A DNA stretch of 64,000 nt from Thiodiazotropha sp050305635. Its GTDB lineage: Bacteria; Pseudomonadota; Gammaproteobacteria; Chromatiales; Chromatiaceae. The notes under the pieces are model-generated. The model was not told the DNA's origin and did not search any database. It saw only the letters and a program-made list of their open reading frames with translations. This document shows positions 9,420-20,400 of this stretch, piece after piece. Position 1 is the stretch's first letter. Each line of letters opens with the position of its first letter. The position numbers were made by a program, and so were the translations under genes. Location: the NCBI GenBank assembly GCA_050305635.1, contig JBNLFS010000096.1, positions 1 to 64,000 of the forward strand. Direction: 5' to 3'.

Positions 9420-11375
9420 TTCGCGATCCCTTGTTGACAGGAGATATCGCCCAAGCGCCTCGGCAGAGGCCGGCTTGGCAAAATGGTAGCCCTGGAAACA
9501 GTTGCAACCGAGCTGTTCCAATATCCTTTTCTGCTCTTCTGTATGAACACCTTCCGCTACCACGGTGACATCGAAGGCCTTGCCTAGGGAGAGCACCGCA
9601 TGGATCAGCGCAAGGTGACGCTCAACACGGCCCGGGTCGCTGGTATCCGGATTCTGGGTCAGGTTCCGGATAAAATTCCTGTCGATTTTCAGTTGCCCGA
9701 TCGGCGCGTTCTGCAGTGTACCCAAAGCCGAGTATCCGGTGCCGAAGTCATCGATTGAGAAGGTCACGCCGTATTGGCTCAGACTCTCCAAAGTGCGAGT
9801 TACGATCGGGTTGTTGGGCAGCAGGAGAGACTCGGCGATCTCGAAAACCAGTTGGCGAGGGTCCAGATCGTATTCCTCGATGAGACACAGGACCCGTTGG
9901 CAGAATCCGGGTGATTCGAGTTGCTTGGAGCTGATATTGATCGCGAATCGGATCTGGGTGTCGAGTTGCATGTTTCGCCATTCAGCAATCTGGCGGGCTG
10001 CGAGCTCCAGAACTCTGTCGCCAATGGCGGTGATCATACCGGTGTCTTCCGCCACGCCGATAAACTTATCCGGTGTCACCAAGCCCCGGTAGGGGTGTTG
10101 CCAGCGTACCAGTGCCTCCAGGCCATAGAGTCTGCCGTCCGCGGTGAATTGCGGCTGGTAGTGCAGTTCAAACTGCTGTTCGTTCAGGGCGAGTCTCAGT
10201 TCCGCTTCGAGCATCATGCGCTGTTTGGCCGATTCCTGCATGGAGGCATGAAAGAAACGAATCTGTCCCGGACCGTCCGATTTGGCTTGGTACATGGCGG
10301 TGTCGGCTTGACGAATTACGTCATGGATACTGTTTGCGGCATCGAATGGAAAAATCGTGATGCCGATACTCAGGGTGAGTTGGAATATTTGATCCCGGAG
10401 ATACAGGGGTTCTGACAGGGATTCACCGAGATGTTCGGCGAAGCGCTGAGCCACCACGGCCATGACCTGTTTTTTAACGTGCTGCTCGGCGAGCAGGATG
10501 ACAAATTCGTCACTGCCGATTCGGGCAAACAGGTCCTCCTTTGACATCTGGCTGCGCAGCCGTTGTGTGAGTTCGATCAGCAGCTTGTCACCGGTGTGGT
10601 GGCCCAACGCATCGTTGATCGGTTTCAGCCGATCCAGATCAAGAAACAACAGCGCCCCATAGGCGGAATGCCGATTGGCAAGCGAGAGCGCGTTCTCCAG
10701 CTGTTCATGGAATGCCGCCCGGTTAGGTAGCCCGGTGAGCGGGTCATGGAAGGCCTGGTGACGGATCTTCTCTTCGGACTTCTTGAGTTCGGTGACATCA
10801 CTGATCACCAGCAGTAGGGTTTCCTTCCATCCGGTGAATGGTTTGACATCGGAGTATGAATTCAGTCTGCGGCCCTGAATGCGGCCGACGAAATGGGATT
10901 CATCGGACGTGTTGGAGCCGTAACGGAATCGTATGTCAATGTGCTGGCCATCGGGATGTTTGATGAAGGCTTTGAACCGGGTACTGAGCGTACTTTGATC
11001 GCCGAACACCATGAAATCGACCAGGGCGCGGCCCTTGAGCTGATACAACTCAATGCCGAACATGGTGGCGAGCTTTTGGTTAGCGCGTATGATCTGGCCC
11101 TCGTCGTTGAGGCTGATATAACCGACGGGGGCTTCGTTGTAGAGGTCGAGGTATTGCTGATAGGTGTACTCGAGCCTGAAGTGCGCCTGGCGTAGCTCCT
11201 CGTTCTGCAATTCCAGTTCGATCTGATGGACATGCAACTCTTCGAGCAGTTTGTCGCGATCGGCGATCTTGCGCTCATACTCCATGCGTTGCTTACGCTG
11301 GGCTAATTGCTCTGAGGTTTTGCGTATGAATACCTGGCGGGCACGTGGGTTGCTGTTGCTGGAATCGTTCATCAC
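9417..11375 (-). CDS. PAS-GGDEF-EAL cyclic-di-GMP protein
   Basis: 652 aa. An N-terminal coiled coil (about residues 25-75) leads to a PAS domain (about 80-190), a GGDEF domain (205-370) and an EAL domain (380-640). The GGDEF signature reads GSDEF (287-291), with the second glycine replaced, so cyclase activity is doubtful. The EAL domain looks intact: E420-A-L in GLEALVRW, the NISSKQL motif, D542/D543 in SIDDFGTGYS, K563 in LKIDRNF and the late AEGVHTEEQ. I infer a c-di-GMP phosphodiesterase, possibly with GTP sensing by the GGDEF domain. No transmembrane segment is visible, so it is cytosolic. It is monocistronic and convergent with pmbA. Its final TAG lies in a repeat fragment. Confidence 0.9.
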   Translation of the reverse strand: MMNDSSNSNPRARQVFIRKTSEQLAQRKQRMEYERKIADRDKLLEELHVHQIELELQNEELRQAHFRLEYTYQQYLDLYNEAPVGYISLNDEGQIIRANQKLATMFGIELYQLKGRALVDFMVFGDQSTLSTRFKAFIKHPDGQHIDIRFRYGSNTSDESHFVGRIQGRRLNSYSDVKPFTGWKETLLLVISDVTELKKSEEKIRHQAFHDPLTGLPNRAAFHEQLENALSLANRHSAYGALLFLDLDRLKPINDALGHHTGDKLLIELTQRLRSQMSKEDLFARIGSDEFVILLAEQHVKKQVMAVVAQRFAEHLGESLSEPLYLRDQIFQLTLSIGITIFPFDAANSIHDVIRQADTAMYQAKSDGPGQIRFFHASMQESAKQRMMLEAELRLALNEQQFELHYQPQFTADGRLYGLEALVRWQHPYRGLVTPDKFIGVAEDTGMITAIGDRVLELAARQIAEWRNMQLDTQIRFAINISSKQLESPGFCQRVLCLIEEYDLDPRQLVFEIAESLLLPNNPIVTRTLESLSQYGVTFSIDDFGTGYSALGTLQNAPIGQLKIDRNFIRNLTQNPDTSDPGRVERHLALIHAVLSLGKAFDVTVVAEGVHTEEQKRILEQLGCNCFQGYHFAKPASAEALGRYLLSTRDRE

Positions 11376-11664
11376 GATGCCTCAATGGACTGCTTTGCTC
11401 TGTGCTTACACCGTTGCAATTTGCAGGCACAGAGAGACTTCACGGCCGATTGATTGCCGAAGGAGATCAGTTGCCCAGGAAGATCGGTATGCACATGGTC
11501 GTTCATCGGGTCTTTTTATTTTCCTGAACCAGCGGACGATGAATTCTGATGCAGTTTTCTTAAAACATAGTCTCTAATGACCCGAAGTGCTATGTCTCCG
11601 CTCGATGAAAACCATTGAGCTTGTGTGGAAAGGCCCGCGAAGGTGAGTCAGGTGCGTAGGATGA
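11376..11664. other. Intergenic region between the PAS-GGDEF-EAL gene and pdxA
   Basis: About 290 bases upstream of the GGDEF/EAL gene and downstream of pdxA. I see no supported gene, tRNA or clear intrinsic terminator. ksgA, which often follows pdxA, is not here. Confidence 0.5.
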
Positions 11665-12651
11665 TTAATGTGCGGGTGTGGCCATGCTTTCCGCGACAGT
11701 GACGGCGTAGATCAGGCTGCCCAACTCGACCTGGCCGGTGCCGGCCAGGGGCAGGGCGGTGCCGTGATCCACGGATGTCCGGATGATAGGCAGTCCCAGG
11801 GTGACATTGACAGCACGGCCGAAGCCGAGGTGTTTCAGCACCGGAAGACCCTGGTCGTGGTACATGGCGAGCACCGCGTCGGCCTGCTGGAGATGGATGG
11901 GTGTGAACAAGGTGTCCGCGGGCAGTGGGCCGATCAACTGCATACCCTGGCTGTTGAGTTCCGCGAGCACGGGCTCTATCACCTCGATCTCCTCGCGCCC
12001 CAGATGGCCCTGTTCGCCGGCATGGGGATTGAGACCGCAGACCAGAATACGCGGCTGCTTCAATCCGAAGCGCTGTTGCAGGTCCCGATGCAGTATCGTG
12101 GCGACCTGGCGGAGCCGTTCCGGAGTGATGGCCTGGCTGACCTCCCGCAGAGGCAGATGCGTGGTCACCAGTGCGACCCGCAGTTCCGGGGTGGCAAGCA
12201 TCATCACCGGGTGGGCATCGTTGCACAGTGCCGAGAGATATTCCGTATGTCCTGTGAAGGGGAGGCCGGCATCGTTGATGATGCCCTTGTGCACCGGGCC
12301 GGTTACCAAGCCGTCGAACTGACCGGACAGGCAGCCTTCGGTGGCACGGCGCAGGGTTTCCAGCACATACGGAGCGTTTGCCGGATCCAGTGTCCCGCAA
12401 CGGCTCTGAGTAGGTAGATTTACGGGTAAGACGCGCAACTGCCCGGGGGGCAGGGCGGAACGAGCCTGCGTGGGATCGAACTCGTGCACCTTCAGTTCGA
12501 GACGCAGATGAGCCGCCCGTTGCCGCAGCAGATCCGGGTCGGCCACCGCGACGATTTCAGTGGTTGGATGGGGACGCTGCGCCAGCATGACGCATAGGTC
12601 CGGCCCGATGCCGGCCGGTTCACCCGGAGTGAGAGCGAGACGTCTGATCAA
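11665..12651 (-). CDS. pdxA: 4-hydroxythreonine-4-phosphate dehydrogenase
   Basis: PdxA (328 aa) of pyridoxal 5'-phosphate synthesis: NAD-dependent oxidation of 4-phosphohydroxy-L-threonine before the PdxJ step. The metal-binding histidines are visible in FTGHTEYLS, NPHAGEQGHLG and MYHDQGLPVLK, and the start LTPGEPAGIGPDL is typical. The start codon is TTG 12651, overlapping the surA stop by 4 bases (TTGA), so translation is probably coupled. It is the last gene of lptD-surA-pdxA. In E. coli ksgA-apaG-apaH would follow; here apaG-apaH lie about 32 kb away and ksgA is not seen. Confidence 0.95.
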   Translation of the reverse strand: MIRRLALTPGEPAGIGPDLCVMLAQRPHPTTEIVAVADPDLLRQRAAHLRLELKVHEFDPTQARSALPPGQLRVLPVNLPTQSRCGTLDPANAPYVLETLRRATEGCLSGQFDGLVTGPVHKGIINDAGLPFTGHTEYLSALCNDAHPVMMLATPELRVALVTTHLPLREVSQAITPERLRQVATILHRDLQQRFGLKQPRILVCGLNPHAGEQGHLGREEIEVIEPVLAELNSQGMQLIGPLPADTLFTPIHLQQADAVLAMYHDQGLPVLKHLGFGRAVNVTLGLPIIRTSVDHGTALPLAGTGQVELGSLIYAVTVAESMATPAH

Positions 12652-13973
12652 GGCGTATCCGAATCTTCCAGAAGCACTTCCACATAGGCTTCATCCCGCA
12701 ACTGACGCAACCAGAGTTCGATGGCTTCGTCGGATTTCTGCTTCTGGATCTCCTGCCGCGCCTTGTTCTTCAGGACCGCTTCGGTATTGTCGTGCTGACG
12801 CCGCTCCAGGGGTTGCACCAGATGCCAACCGAACTGGGTTTTGAAGGGATGGCTGACCTCATTGATCGCCAGGGCGTCCATCTGCTCTTCGAAGGCGGGC
12901 ACCAGATCGCCCGGGCTGGTCCATCCCAGATCGCCCCCCTTGATGGCGGAGGCCTTGTCATCGGAATGCGAGCGGGCCAGGGATTCGAAGGATTCCCCGT
13001 CGATGATACGTTCTCTGAGGGTCTCGAGGCGTTGCCGTGCTTCGTTATCGGAGACGATTTCGTTGGTGGTAATGAGGATATGGCGGGCATGGGTCTGGTT
13101 GACGATCAGTTTGTTGCCGCCCTCGACCTCGGTCAGTTTGACGATGTGAAAACCCGAAGCGTTGCGAATCGGTTCGCTCACATCACCGGGTTCCATTTCG
13201 TCGACCACACTGGTGAACAGGCTGGGTATGCGGGAGGTCTCGATCCACCCCAGATCGCCGCCTTCGAGTGCCTGGCGTCCATCCGAGTAACGGATTGCGA
13301 GTTCACCGAAGTCGCCCCCGTCCAGCAGTTTCTGATGGATCTCCTCGGCCTGCTTCTTGGCCTCCTGCACATCCTGGGGCGAGGCCCCTTCCGGTGTGGC
13401 GATGAGGATGTGCTGCAGGTGCACCGAGGAACGCTGCCGGCTGGTGCCGAGTTCCCGGGCGAGAAAGTTTTTGATGTCCTGTTCGGTGACCACGATCCGG
13501 TTGATCACCTCTTTCTGCTTCAGACGGTTGATCAGGATGTCTTCCCGCAGCTGCTCGCGAAACAGGGGAAAACTGATGCCGTCGGCTTCCAGGGTTTCAC
13601 GCAGTTGCAGCAGGGTGATGTGGTTGGTATCCGCGATGTTGGCAATGGCCTTGGTCACGGTGGCATCATCCACCGAGATGCCTAGACGCTGTGCCGCCTG
13701 CAGTTGCAAGCGGGTTGAAATCATACGCTCGAGAATCTGCTCGCGGATGATATCCATGGGGGGGAGGTTGGTCTGCTTCTGCGTGAGCTGAGTCAGCATC
13801 TCCCGGGTTTTCGTATCGAGTTCGGTTTTCGTGATGACATCGTCATTGACGATGGCAACGATATTGTCCAACTCCTGCACGGCGGCCCGCAGCGGCGGTA
13901 TCGACAGCAGCATGCACAGAAACAGCAGGGCCAGATGACGCCGTTTCGGCATCGTTGGGAGTGATTCAGACAT
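12648..13973 (-). CDS. surA: Periplasmic chaperone / peptidyl-prolyl isomerase SurA
   Basis: SurA (441 aa) escorts unfolded outer-membrane proteins, LptD among them, across the periplasm. A signal peptide is visible (hydrophobic LALLFLCMLLSIPPLRA after a basic start). The SurA N-terminal domain is followed by two parvulin PPIC domains (about residues 180-280 and 290-390), each with GGDLGW near its middle. ATG 13973 shares one base with the lptD stop (TGATG). Genetic linkage with its client LptD is the common gammaproteobacterial arrangement. Confidence 0.95.
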   Translation of the reverse strand: MSESLPTMPKRRHLALLFLCMLLSIPPLRAAVQELDNIVAIVNDDVITKTELDTKTREMLTQLTQKQTNLPPMDIIREQILERMISTRLQLQAAQRLGISVDDATVTKAIANIADTNHITLLQLRETLEADGISFPLFREQLREDILINRLKQKEVINRIVVTEQDIKNFLARELGTSRQRSSVHLQHILIATPEGASPQDVQEAKKQAEEIHQKLLDGGDFGELAIRYSDGRQALEGGDLGWIETSRIPSLFTSVVDEMEPGDVSEPIRNASGFHIVKLTEVEGGNKLIVNQTHARHILITTNEIVSDNEARQRLETLRERIIDGESFESLARSHSDDKASAIKGGDLGWTSPGDLVPAFEEQMDALAINEVSHPFKTQFGWHLVQPLERRQHDNTEAVLKNKARQEIQKQKSDEAIELWLRQLRDEAYVEVLLEDSDTP

Positions 13974-16207
13974 CAGTCACGCTCATTTGTATAGCCATAG
14001 ATGGACTCTTGCAATTCGTTGTCGGCGGCCTGTCCGAGGGCGCCGAGACCTCTCAGCTCCAGTTGTATCATGAACCGGGAATCCTCCGGTTCATCTTTGT
14101 TTTCGTTGGCCACGTAGCGCTGGTAGAAGCTGCGCAGTTTCCAGCAGCAGCGTCCACCGTATTCAAAACCGATCATTCTATTCATATTCCGTTCGTAAAG
14201 GTATGAGTGTTTCCACTTGCCGAACAGATTGATCTGGCCGCCGAGGGATTTGAAGAAGGAGAGATCCAGGTCCTTGATCGTGTCCCGGTCGAAATTGTAA
14301 TCAATGTTGAACAGATCGTGATCCGCTGAGTGATAACGCAGGGTGAAGCGGCCCTTGTCGACCTTGTCCTGTTCCCGATGGGGGTTGCGGCGCACGCTCA
14401 GGGTGCTGCGCCAGGATTGCCCCAGGCGGGCGGATACCTCCGCCACCACCGCCGAGGAGGGGTTGTCCTCGGCCGAACCGGTCAATTGGACCTCCCGGTC
14501 TTCGGCGTAGTAGATCTGACCGATGCTCGCGCGTAATCGTTCCATGCCGTTGTTGGCCTGAAACCAGCGGGTGGTGAGGCCGAAGGCGAGCTGGTTCGCG
14601 TCGCCGAAACGGTCGCTGCCGGTGAAACGGTTCTCCTTGAACAGATTGGAGAATTTCAGGTCCAGATCCGCGGTGTCGAAATCGGGGATGGCGGATTGAT
14701 CATCATAATCCGCGTACAGGTAATAGAGCCGCGGCTCCAGGGTCTGGTAGGCGTCGGTTCCGAACCAGTCCGTTTCACGTTCGAATACCAGGCCGCTGTC
14801 GAGACTGAAGGCGGGTACAAAATAGTCCGGGTGGGTATCTTCCTCCCGATCCAGCCGGTAGCTGCCATAGTTGAGGCTCAGGCGGGGCACCAGGTGTCCC
14901 CAGCTGCGGCGTAGTGGCAACTCCACGCTGGGACGCAGGATCAGACGCTCTCCATTGGTCAGGGTGTCGTGTTCGAAATCGGTGTAATCGCCGACGAAGT
15001 CGAACGCCAGTCCGAAGGGGCGGGCACGGCTGGTGCCCCGGGTATAGAGTTGCGGGAGTCGCCGATAGGGCCACTTGCTTGGGCTCAGGGTTTCGTCGAT
15101 GGTCTGAAAACTCTGCAGGCGGCCCAGCATCAGCCAGCCGCCCTGACGGTAGCGGATCTCGCCAACCCGTTCCAGATTACGGGTGCTGGTCATGGCGAGA
15201 TTGGTGCCGAAGTCGTCCAGGTAGTCGTTGTCACTCACCGCATTGGTCTCGATGCGGGTGATCAGACCAGCTGCGGGACGGCTGGCATGGTAGAACCGCA
15301 GCGCCCGTCGCTGGTCGCCCCGGTTGGGATCCTCGACCTGGTCCTTTTGCAGTAGCTCCCCGCTGATCTCCGCTCTTTGCCATGCTCCCAGATAGCGAAC
15401 TTCCCCCCCCATCATCATCCCGCGCTTACTCATCCAGCGGGGGGTCAGCGTGGCGTCATAATTCGGCGCCAGATTCAGATAGTAGGGTGTGCTGATGTCG
15501 GTGCCCAGCCGGTTGGAGGATCCCGCGGAGGGCAGCAGAAAGCCGGTTTTACGCCGGTCATCCACGGGAAAGGTGAAGTAGGGCAGGTAGAGGATCGGGA
15601 CGCCGCCGAGATGCAGCCGCATATGGGTGGCGCTGCCCCAGCCTTCGGCCCGGTCGATTTCCAGTTCCGAGGCAACCAGGCGCCAGTCGTTCTTGCCCGG
15701 TGCACAGGTGGTGAAGCTGGCGTTCTGGTAGCTGCTGTGCAACTTGTCCTGCAGATCGATGCGCTGCGCCTCGCCACGCGCCAGGCGGTCGGTCAGGCGA
15801 AACTCGGTGTCGAGCAGCCAGCCCCGGTCGGTGTCCAGCTCCAGGTACCCCTCGCGGGCGCCGATCCGCAACCCCGGTTGCTGGATAAACAGGTCACCGA
15901 ACAGTTCCGCCGCCCGGGTGTCCGCCCGGTAGCTGACCCGGTCGGCCTCGGCGTACCCGTCATAGTGCCAGAGCTGTACCGAGCCCACGAGATCGGTCTG
16001 CGAGCTGGACTGGTCATAATCCATATGATCCGCGGACATCTGTACCGGCTGGTCCGGATCCGGGGCCGGTGGCGGCGCCGGCATCAGGGTTGGTCCGTCG
16101 GATTCGCAGGCGTCCCAGACGAGACCCTGGTCAACCCTGGGGGGTTCCTCCGCAAGCAGAATTGCGGGTACGAGCAACAGCGGTGGGAGTAAACGCAGGA
16201 AAGGCAT
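13973..16207 (-). CDS. lptD: LPS-assembly protein LptD
   Basis: Outer-membrane beta-barrel (744 aa; E. coli 784) that with LptE inserts lipopolysaccharide into the outer leaflet. There is a signal peptide in residues 1-19, then an N-terminal OstA/LptA-like domain (about 50-180) and the C-terminal barrel. A cysteine near the mature N-terminus (VWDACESDG) and the CC pair in YGGRCCWKLR are the positions that form the inter-domain disulfides in known LptD. First gene of lptD-surA-pdxA, divergent from the RND operon across only 65 bp, which must hold both promoters. Confidence 0.96.
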   Translation of the reverse strand: MPFLRLLPPLLLVPAILLAEEPPRVDQGLVWDACESDGPTLMPAPPPAPDPDQPVQMSADHMDYDQSSSQTDLVGSVQLWHYDGYAEADRVSYRADTRAAELFGDLFIQQPGLRIGAREGYLELDTDRGWLLDTEFRLTDRLARGEAQRIDLQDKLHSSYQNASFTTCAPGKNDWRLVASELEIDRAEGWGSATHMRLHLGGVPILYLPYFTFPVDDRRKTGFLLPSAGSSNRLGTDISTPYYLNLAPNYDATLTPRWMSKRGMMMGGEVRYLGAWQRAEISGELLQKDQVEDPNRGDQRRALRFYHASRPAAGLITRIETNAVSDNDYLDDFGTNLAMTSTRNLERVGEIRYRQGGWLMLGRLQSFQTIDETLSPSKWPYRRLPQLYTRGTSRARPFGLAFDFVGDYTDFEHDTLTNGERLILRPSVELPLRRSWGHLVPRLSLNYGSYRLDREEDTHPDYFVPAFSLDSGLVFERETDWFGTDAYQTLEPRLYYLYADYDDQSAIPDFDTADLDLKFSNLFKENRFTGSDRFGDANQLAFGLTTRWFQANNGMERLRASIGQIYYAEDREVQLTGSAEDNPSSAVVAEVSARLGQSWRSTLSVRRNPHREQDKVDKGRFTLRYHSADHDLFNIDYNFDRDTIKDLDLSFFKSLGGQINLFGKWKHSYLYERNMNRMIGFEYGGRCCWKLRSFYQRYVANENKDEPEDSRFMIQLELRGLGALGQAADNELQESIYGYTNERD

Positions 16208-16272
16208 CGGGTTGACAGTTCTTCGCGCAGGCGGGGGTAAATTCGCATAGAATCACCCCAACTTCAAATTCT

Positions 16273-17478
16273 ATGGTTATCAGGAAAGCGGTCTTGAGTA
16301 GTGTGATGCGACGATTGTGGCTGAGTCTGGCGATTTTGCTCGCCAGTCTGCTTGTGGTGGTCCTGCTGGTGATCACCCGTCCTGAAGCGAACACTGAGGT
16401 CAAACCGACGCCGGTTCCCCGGGTGGAAGTGACTCGGGTGGCGGTCCGGGACATCCAGCCCGAGGTGGAGGTCACCGGCGTGCTGCGTCCCTGGCAAACC
16501 GCACGTCTGCGCTTTGAGGTGTCCGGTGAGGTGAGGGCTCGCCATGTTGAACCGGGGCAGCCGGTGGCGACCGGTGATGTGTTGCTGGAACTCGACGATG
16601 CCGACTATCAGGATGCATTGATCGAGGCCCAATCCCAACTCGATGAGACCCGCGCAACCCTGAAGCGGGATCACGCATTGCTCGATCTGGCGCGGGAGAA
16701 CCGGCGCCTCGCGGAACGGGAGTTTCAACGTCTGGAAAAACTCGGCGAAGGCTCTCTGGCCTCCCAGTCGACCCGGGAAGGGGCACGCCAGAAGCTGCTC
16801 GCGCTGCAAAGCGAAGAGGCCAGTCTTGAATTCAGTCTGGAGAGCAATCAGGCCCGGGTGACGCGTCAGCAGGCGGCGGTGAACCGGGCGCAGCGAAATC
16901 TGCACCGCACCCGCTTGATTGCGCCGTTCGCCGGTCGGATCAATCAGGTGCTGGTCGAAGTCGGTGACTATGTGCCGCCGAACACCCAGGTGATGGAGCT
17001 GATCGACACTCAGACCCTGGAGCTGCAATTGTCGGTGAGCGGCGACGTGGCCGCGGCCCTGACCCTGGGACAACCGCTGGATGTCCGGCTGGAGGATCGC
17101 CAGGTACCGGGCCGGCTGGTGGCGCTACAGGTGGACCCCGATCCCCAGACCCACACTCATCCCCTGCGGGTTCGGGTCGACGGTGAGGGGTTGCTGCCGG
17201 GGCAGTTGGGACGGGTGGGGGTTCCGTTGCGTCCCCGCAGCGACGCCCGGGTGGTGCCCACCACGGCCCTGCTGCAGGAAGAGGGACAGCACTACCTTTT
17301 CGTCATCAACGGCCACCGTCTGGAGCGCCGCCGGGTGCTGCCCGGTGTCCGAGACGCTGACTGGCAGGTGATCCGTAGCGGGGTGGATCCCGGGGAGACG
17401 GTGGTGGCCCGGGATGTGGATGTCCTGAGTGAGGGACTCGAGGTGCAGATCGAAGGGGCGGCCAAGGGCGGTGATTGA
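16273..17478 (+). CDS. RND efflux periplasmic adaptor (membrane fusion protein)
   Basis: HlyD/AcrA-family membrane fusion protein of about 400 aa. A membrane-anchoring segment lies at residues 14-34 (WLSLAILLASLLVVVLLVI), with no lipobox. The biotinyl-lipoyl-like halves flank an alpha-hairpin coiled coil (about 110-205), then beta-barrel and membrane-proximal domains. It would link the RND pump downstream to an outer-membrane channel; no TolC-like gene is present nearby. Start uncertain: ATG 16273 lacks a ribosome site, TTG 16294 is preceded by AGGAAAG at good spacing, and ATG 16306 is a third option. Its end overlaps the pump gene by 8 bases. Confidence 0.9.
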   Translation: MVIRKAVLSSVMRRLWLSLAILLASLLVVVLLVITRPEANTEVKPTPVPRVEVTRVAVRDIQPEVEVTGVLRPWQTARLRFEVSGEVRARHVEPGQPVATGDVLLELDDADYQDALIEAQSQLDETRATLKRDHALLDLARENRRLAEREFQRLEKLGEGSLASQSTREGARQKLLALQSEEASLEFSLESNQARVTRQQAAVNRAQRNLHRTRLIAPFAGRINQVLVEVGDYVPPNTQVMELIDTQTLELQLSVSGDVAAALTLGQPLDVRLEDRQVPGRLVALQVDPDPQTHTHPLRVRVDGEGLLPGQLGRVGVPLRPRSDARVVPTTALLQEEGQHYLFVINGHRLERRRVLPGVRDADWQVIRSGVDPGETVVARDVDVLSEGLEVQIEGAAKGGD

Positions 17479-20400
17479 TTTCTCGATTCGCAATCCCCTG
17501 CTGGTCAACCTGCTGCTGGTGATCGTTCTGATCGCTGGGGTGCTCTCCTGGTATGCCATGCCCCAGGAGATGTTCCCGGTGGTGGAGCAGGACAAGGTGA
17601 GTATCAAGACCCTGTTCGAGGGGGCTTCACCGGAGGAGATCGAACGCCAGATCACCCTGCCCATCGAGCAGGAGATGGACGGTCTGTCGGATATCGATGT
17701 GATCAGTTCCACCAGCAACGAGGGCGTCTCGAACATTCTCATCGAATTGAAGAGCGGCGCGGACGTGGACGATTTCATGCGCAAGGTGCGCACCGCCCTC
17801 GACCAGGTGGATGACCTGCCGGAAGAGGCGGAGGAACCGGAGCTGTCCCGCCTAGAGACCCGCTTTCCGGTCATCTCGGTGAGTCTCTACGGAGAGATCG
17901 CCCGGGGTGAACTCTATGCCATCGCCGAACAGGTGAAGGATGAACTGATCACCCTCCCGGGCACCGCATCCGTGGGCATGGCCGGGGATCGGGAGTGGGA
18001 GATCTGGGTGGTGGTCGATCCCCAGGTGTTATCCGCCCGGGGTGTCTCCCTCAATCAGGTCATCAGCGCCCTGCGCAACAATCTCAGGGATCTGCCCGGC
18101 GGCACACTGAAATCATCCAACGGCGATATCCGCCTGCGGGGTATGGGCGTGCCCCCTGATCCGGCATTGATGGCACAGATCGTGATGCGGCGCGACGACC
18201 TGGGCGGACAGCTACGCCTGGGCGAGCTGGCGGAGGTGCAGCTACGCTTCGAAGAGGCGCAGACCCTGGGGCGTTTCAACGGTCAGCCGTCGGTGAACCT
18301 GACCCTCAACAAAACCAGTCAGGCAAGTACCATCGAGGTCGCCCGGTTGGTCAGGGAGTATGTGCGGCAGCGTCAGCAGAGCCTCCCCGCCGGAGTGCGG
18401 ATGGGATTGTTCAGCGACCTCTCCGTGTATGTGAAAAACCGTCTTGAAACGGTTAAGTCGTCCGGAATCGTCGGCCTGGTTCTGGTTCTGCTGTCGCTCT
18501 ATTTCATGCTCAACTTCCGCATTGCCTTGATCACCGCCATGGGCATACCGGTCTCCTTCCTGATCGCCATCGTGGTACTGCACCTGTTGGGCTACAGCAT
18601 CAACATGGTCTCCCTGTTTGCTTTCCTCATCGCCCTGGGGCTGATCGTGGATGACGCCATCATCGTCAATGAAAACATCTACCGGCACCTGGAGTTGGGC
18701 GAGAGTCCCGGCGATGCCGCGGTACTGGGCACCAAAGAGGTCTATTGGCCGGTCGTCGCCTCGACCACCACCACGGTGGCGGCCTTCATGCCGATGTTCG
18801 CCATCGGCGGAACCATGGGTGCATTCATCTCGGTGATCCCCGTGGTGGTCAGTGCCGCCTTGCTGGGCTCCCTCCTGGAAGCCTTTGGCGTGCTGCCTTC
18901 TCACGCCAAAGAGATGCTGCGTCCCGCACAGGCGCGTAAACCCGGACGTATCGACTGGTCGGCCCTGAACCGGAGTTACACCCGGTTTCTGCGTTGGTGT
19001 CTCGATTACCGCTACCCGGTAGCGCTGTTCAGCATTGGACTGCTCGCGGTCTCCATCGCTTTTGCGGCGACCCGCATTCCTTTCCTGTTGTTCGGTCATG
19101 TGGATGTGGGTCAGTTCTTCGTCAACATCGAGGCGCCCAGCACCTACAGCATCGAAGATGCTTCGCGGCTGGCTGACAAGCTCGAAGACACTTTGATGCA
19201 GAAGCTGGGTGAGGATGAACTGGATACCCTGCTGACCAATGTGGGCGTGATGTTCATAGACTTCCATCGCGTGAAGATGGGCAGTCGATACATCCAGCTG
19301 ATCGTCGATCTGAAAAAGCAGAAACCCGCCGGATTCATTGAGCGATGGGTCTCTCCCCTGGTGAGTTTGCAGTTTTCCTGGGAAGGCAGCCGGGAACGTT
19401 CCTCGAAGGTGATCATCGATCAGGTGCGTGAGGAGTTGCAGCGCATCCCCGGGATTCAGCGTCTCTCCATCCTGCGCGCTCAGGGAGGTCCCGCCGGTGC
19501 GGACGTGGAGATCGGCATCGCCGGGGACGACATCGATCAGATCAGTCAAACCGCCGAGTCGATGCGTCGATTCATTCAACAGCTGCCCGGTGTGTCCGAT
19601 GCCCGTCAGGATATGGATCCGGGTAAGCTGGAATACCGATATGAGCTCAATGATCAGGGACGGCGCCTCGGCCTGAGTCAGGCGCAACTCGCGGACGCGG
19701 TACGTACCGGTTTTCTCGGTCTGAAGCTCGCCTATGTCAGCTGGAAGGACAAACGCATACCGGTTCGCCTGATCTACGATGATGAACTGCGCCATGATGC
19801 GACCGCCCTGGCCCGGCTTCCGATCACCCTGGATGATGGGCGCACGGTCTATCTCGGAGAGGTGGCCGACATTCAGGAGGCCCGGGGATACAACACCATC
19901 AGCCGACGCAATCTGCACCGACTGGCCACAGTGACCGCAGAGGTGGACTCGAATATCTCCACCCCCAATCAGGTGCTGGAGCAGGTCAAGCAGAATTTCT
20001 CAGACCTGCCGGAGGGCCAGCGGATGCTGTTTCTAGGAGAGAAGAAGAAGGCCCAGGAATCCATGGTCGGTATGAAACGGGCCGCGATCATCGCCCTGGC
20101 GATCATCTTTTTCATCCTCGCTGCGCTGTTCAAGTCCCTGCTGGATCCCCTTGTGGTGATGTTCGCCATCCCGTTTGGTGCGATCGGGGTGATCTTCGGT
20201 CATTGGCTATTCGGTTACCATCTGCAGTTTCTCTCCCTGATCGGTTTTCTGGCGTTGACGGGTATCGTCGTCAATGACTCGCTGATCCTGATCGATTTCG
20301 CCAAACGGTTGCGTTCCGAGGGGTGGCAGCGCAAGGATGCCCTGGTGGAGGCTGGTCGGGTCCGCATCCGGCCGATTCTGTTAACCAGCGCCACCACCTT

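Noticed and set aside
18242..19918. 558-codon open frame on - antisense to the RND pump
   Set aside because: Rich in His, Gln and Asp with no domain; it is the antisense shadow of a clear RND transporter.
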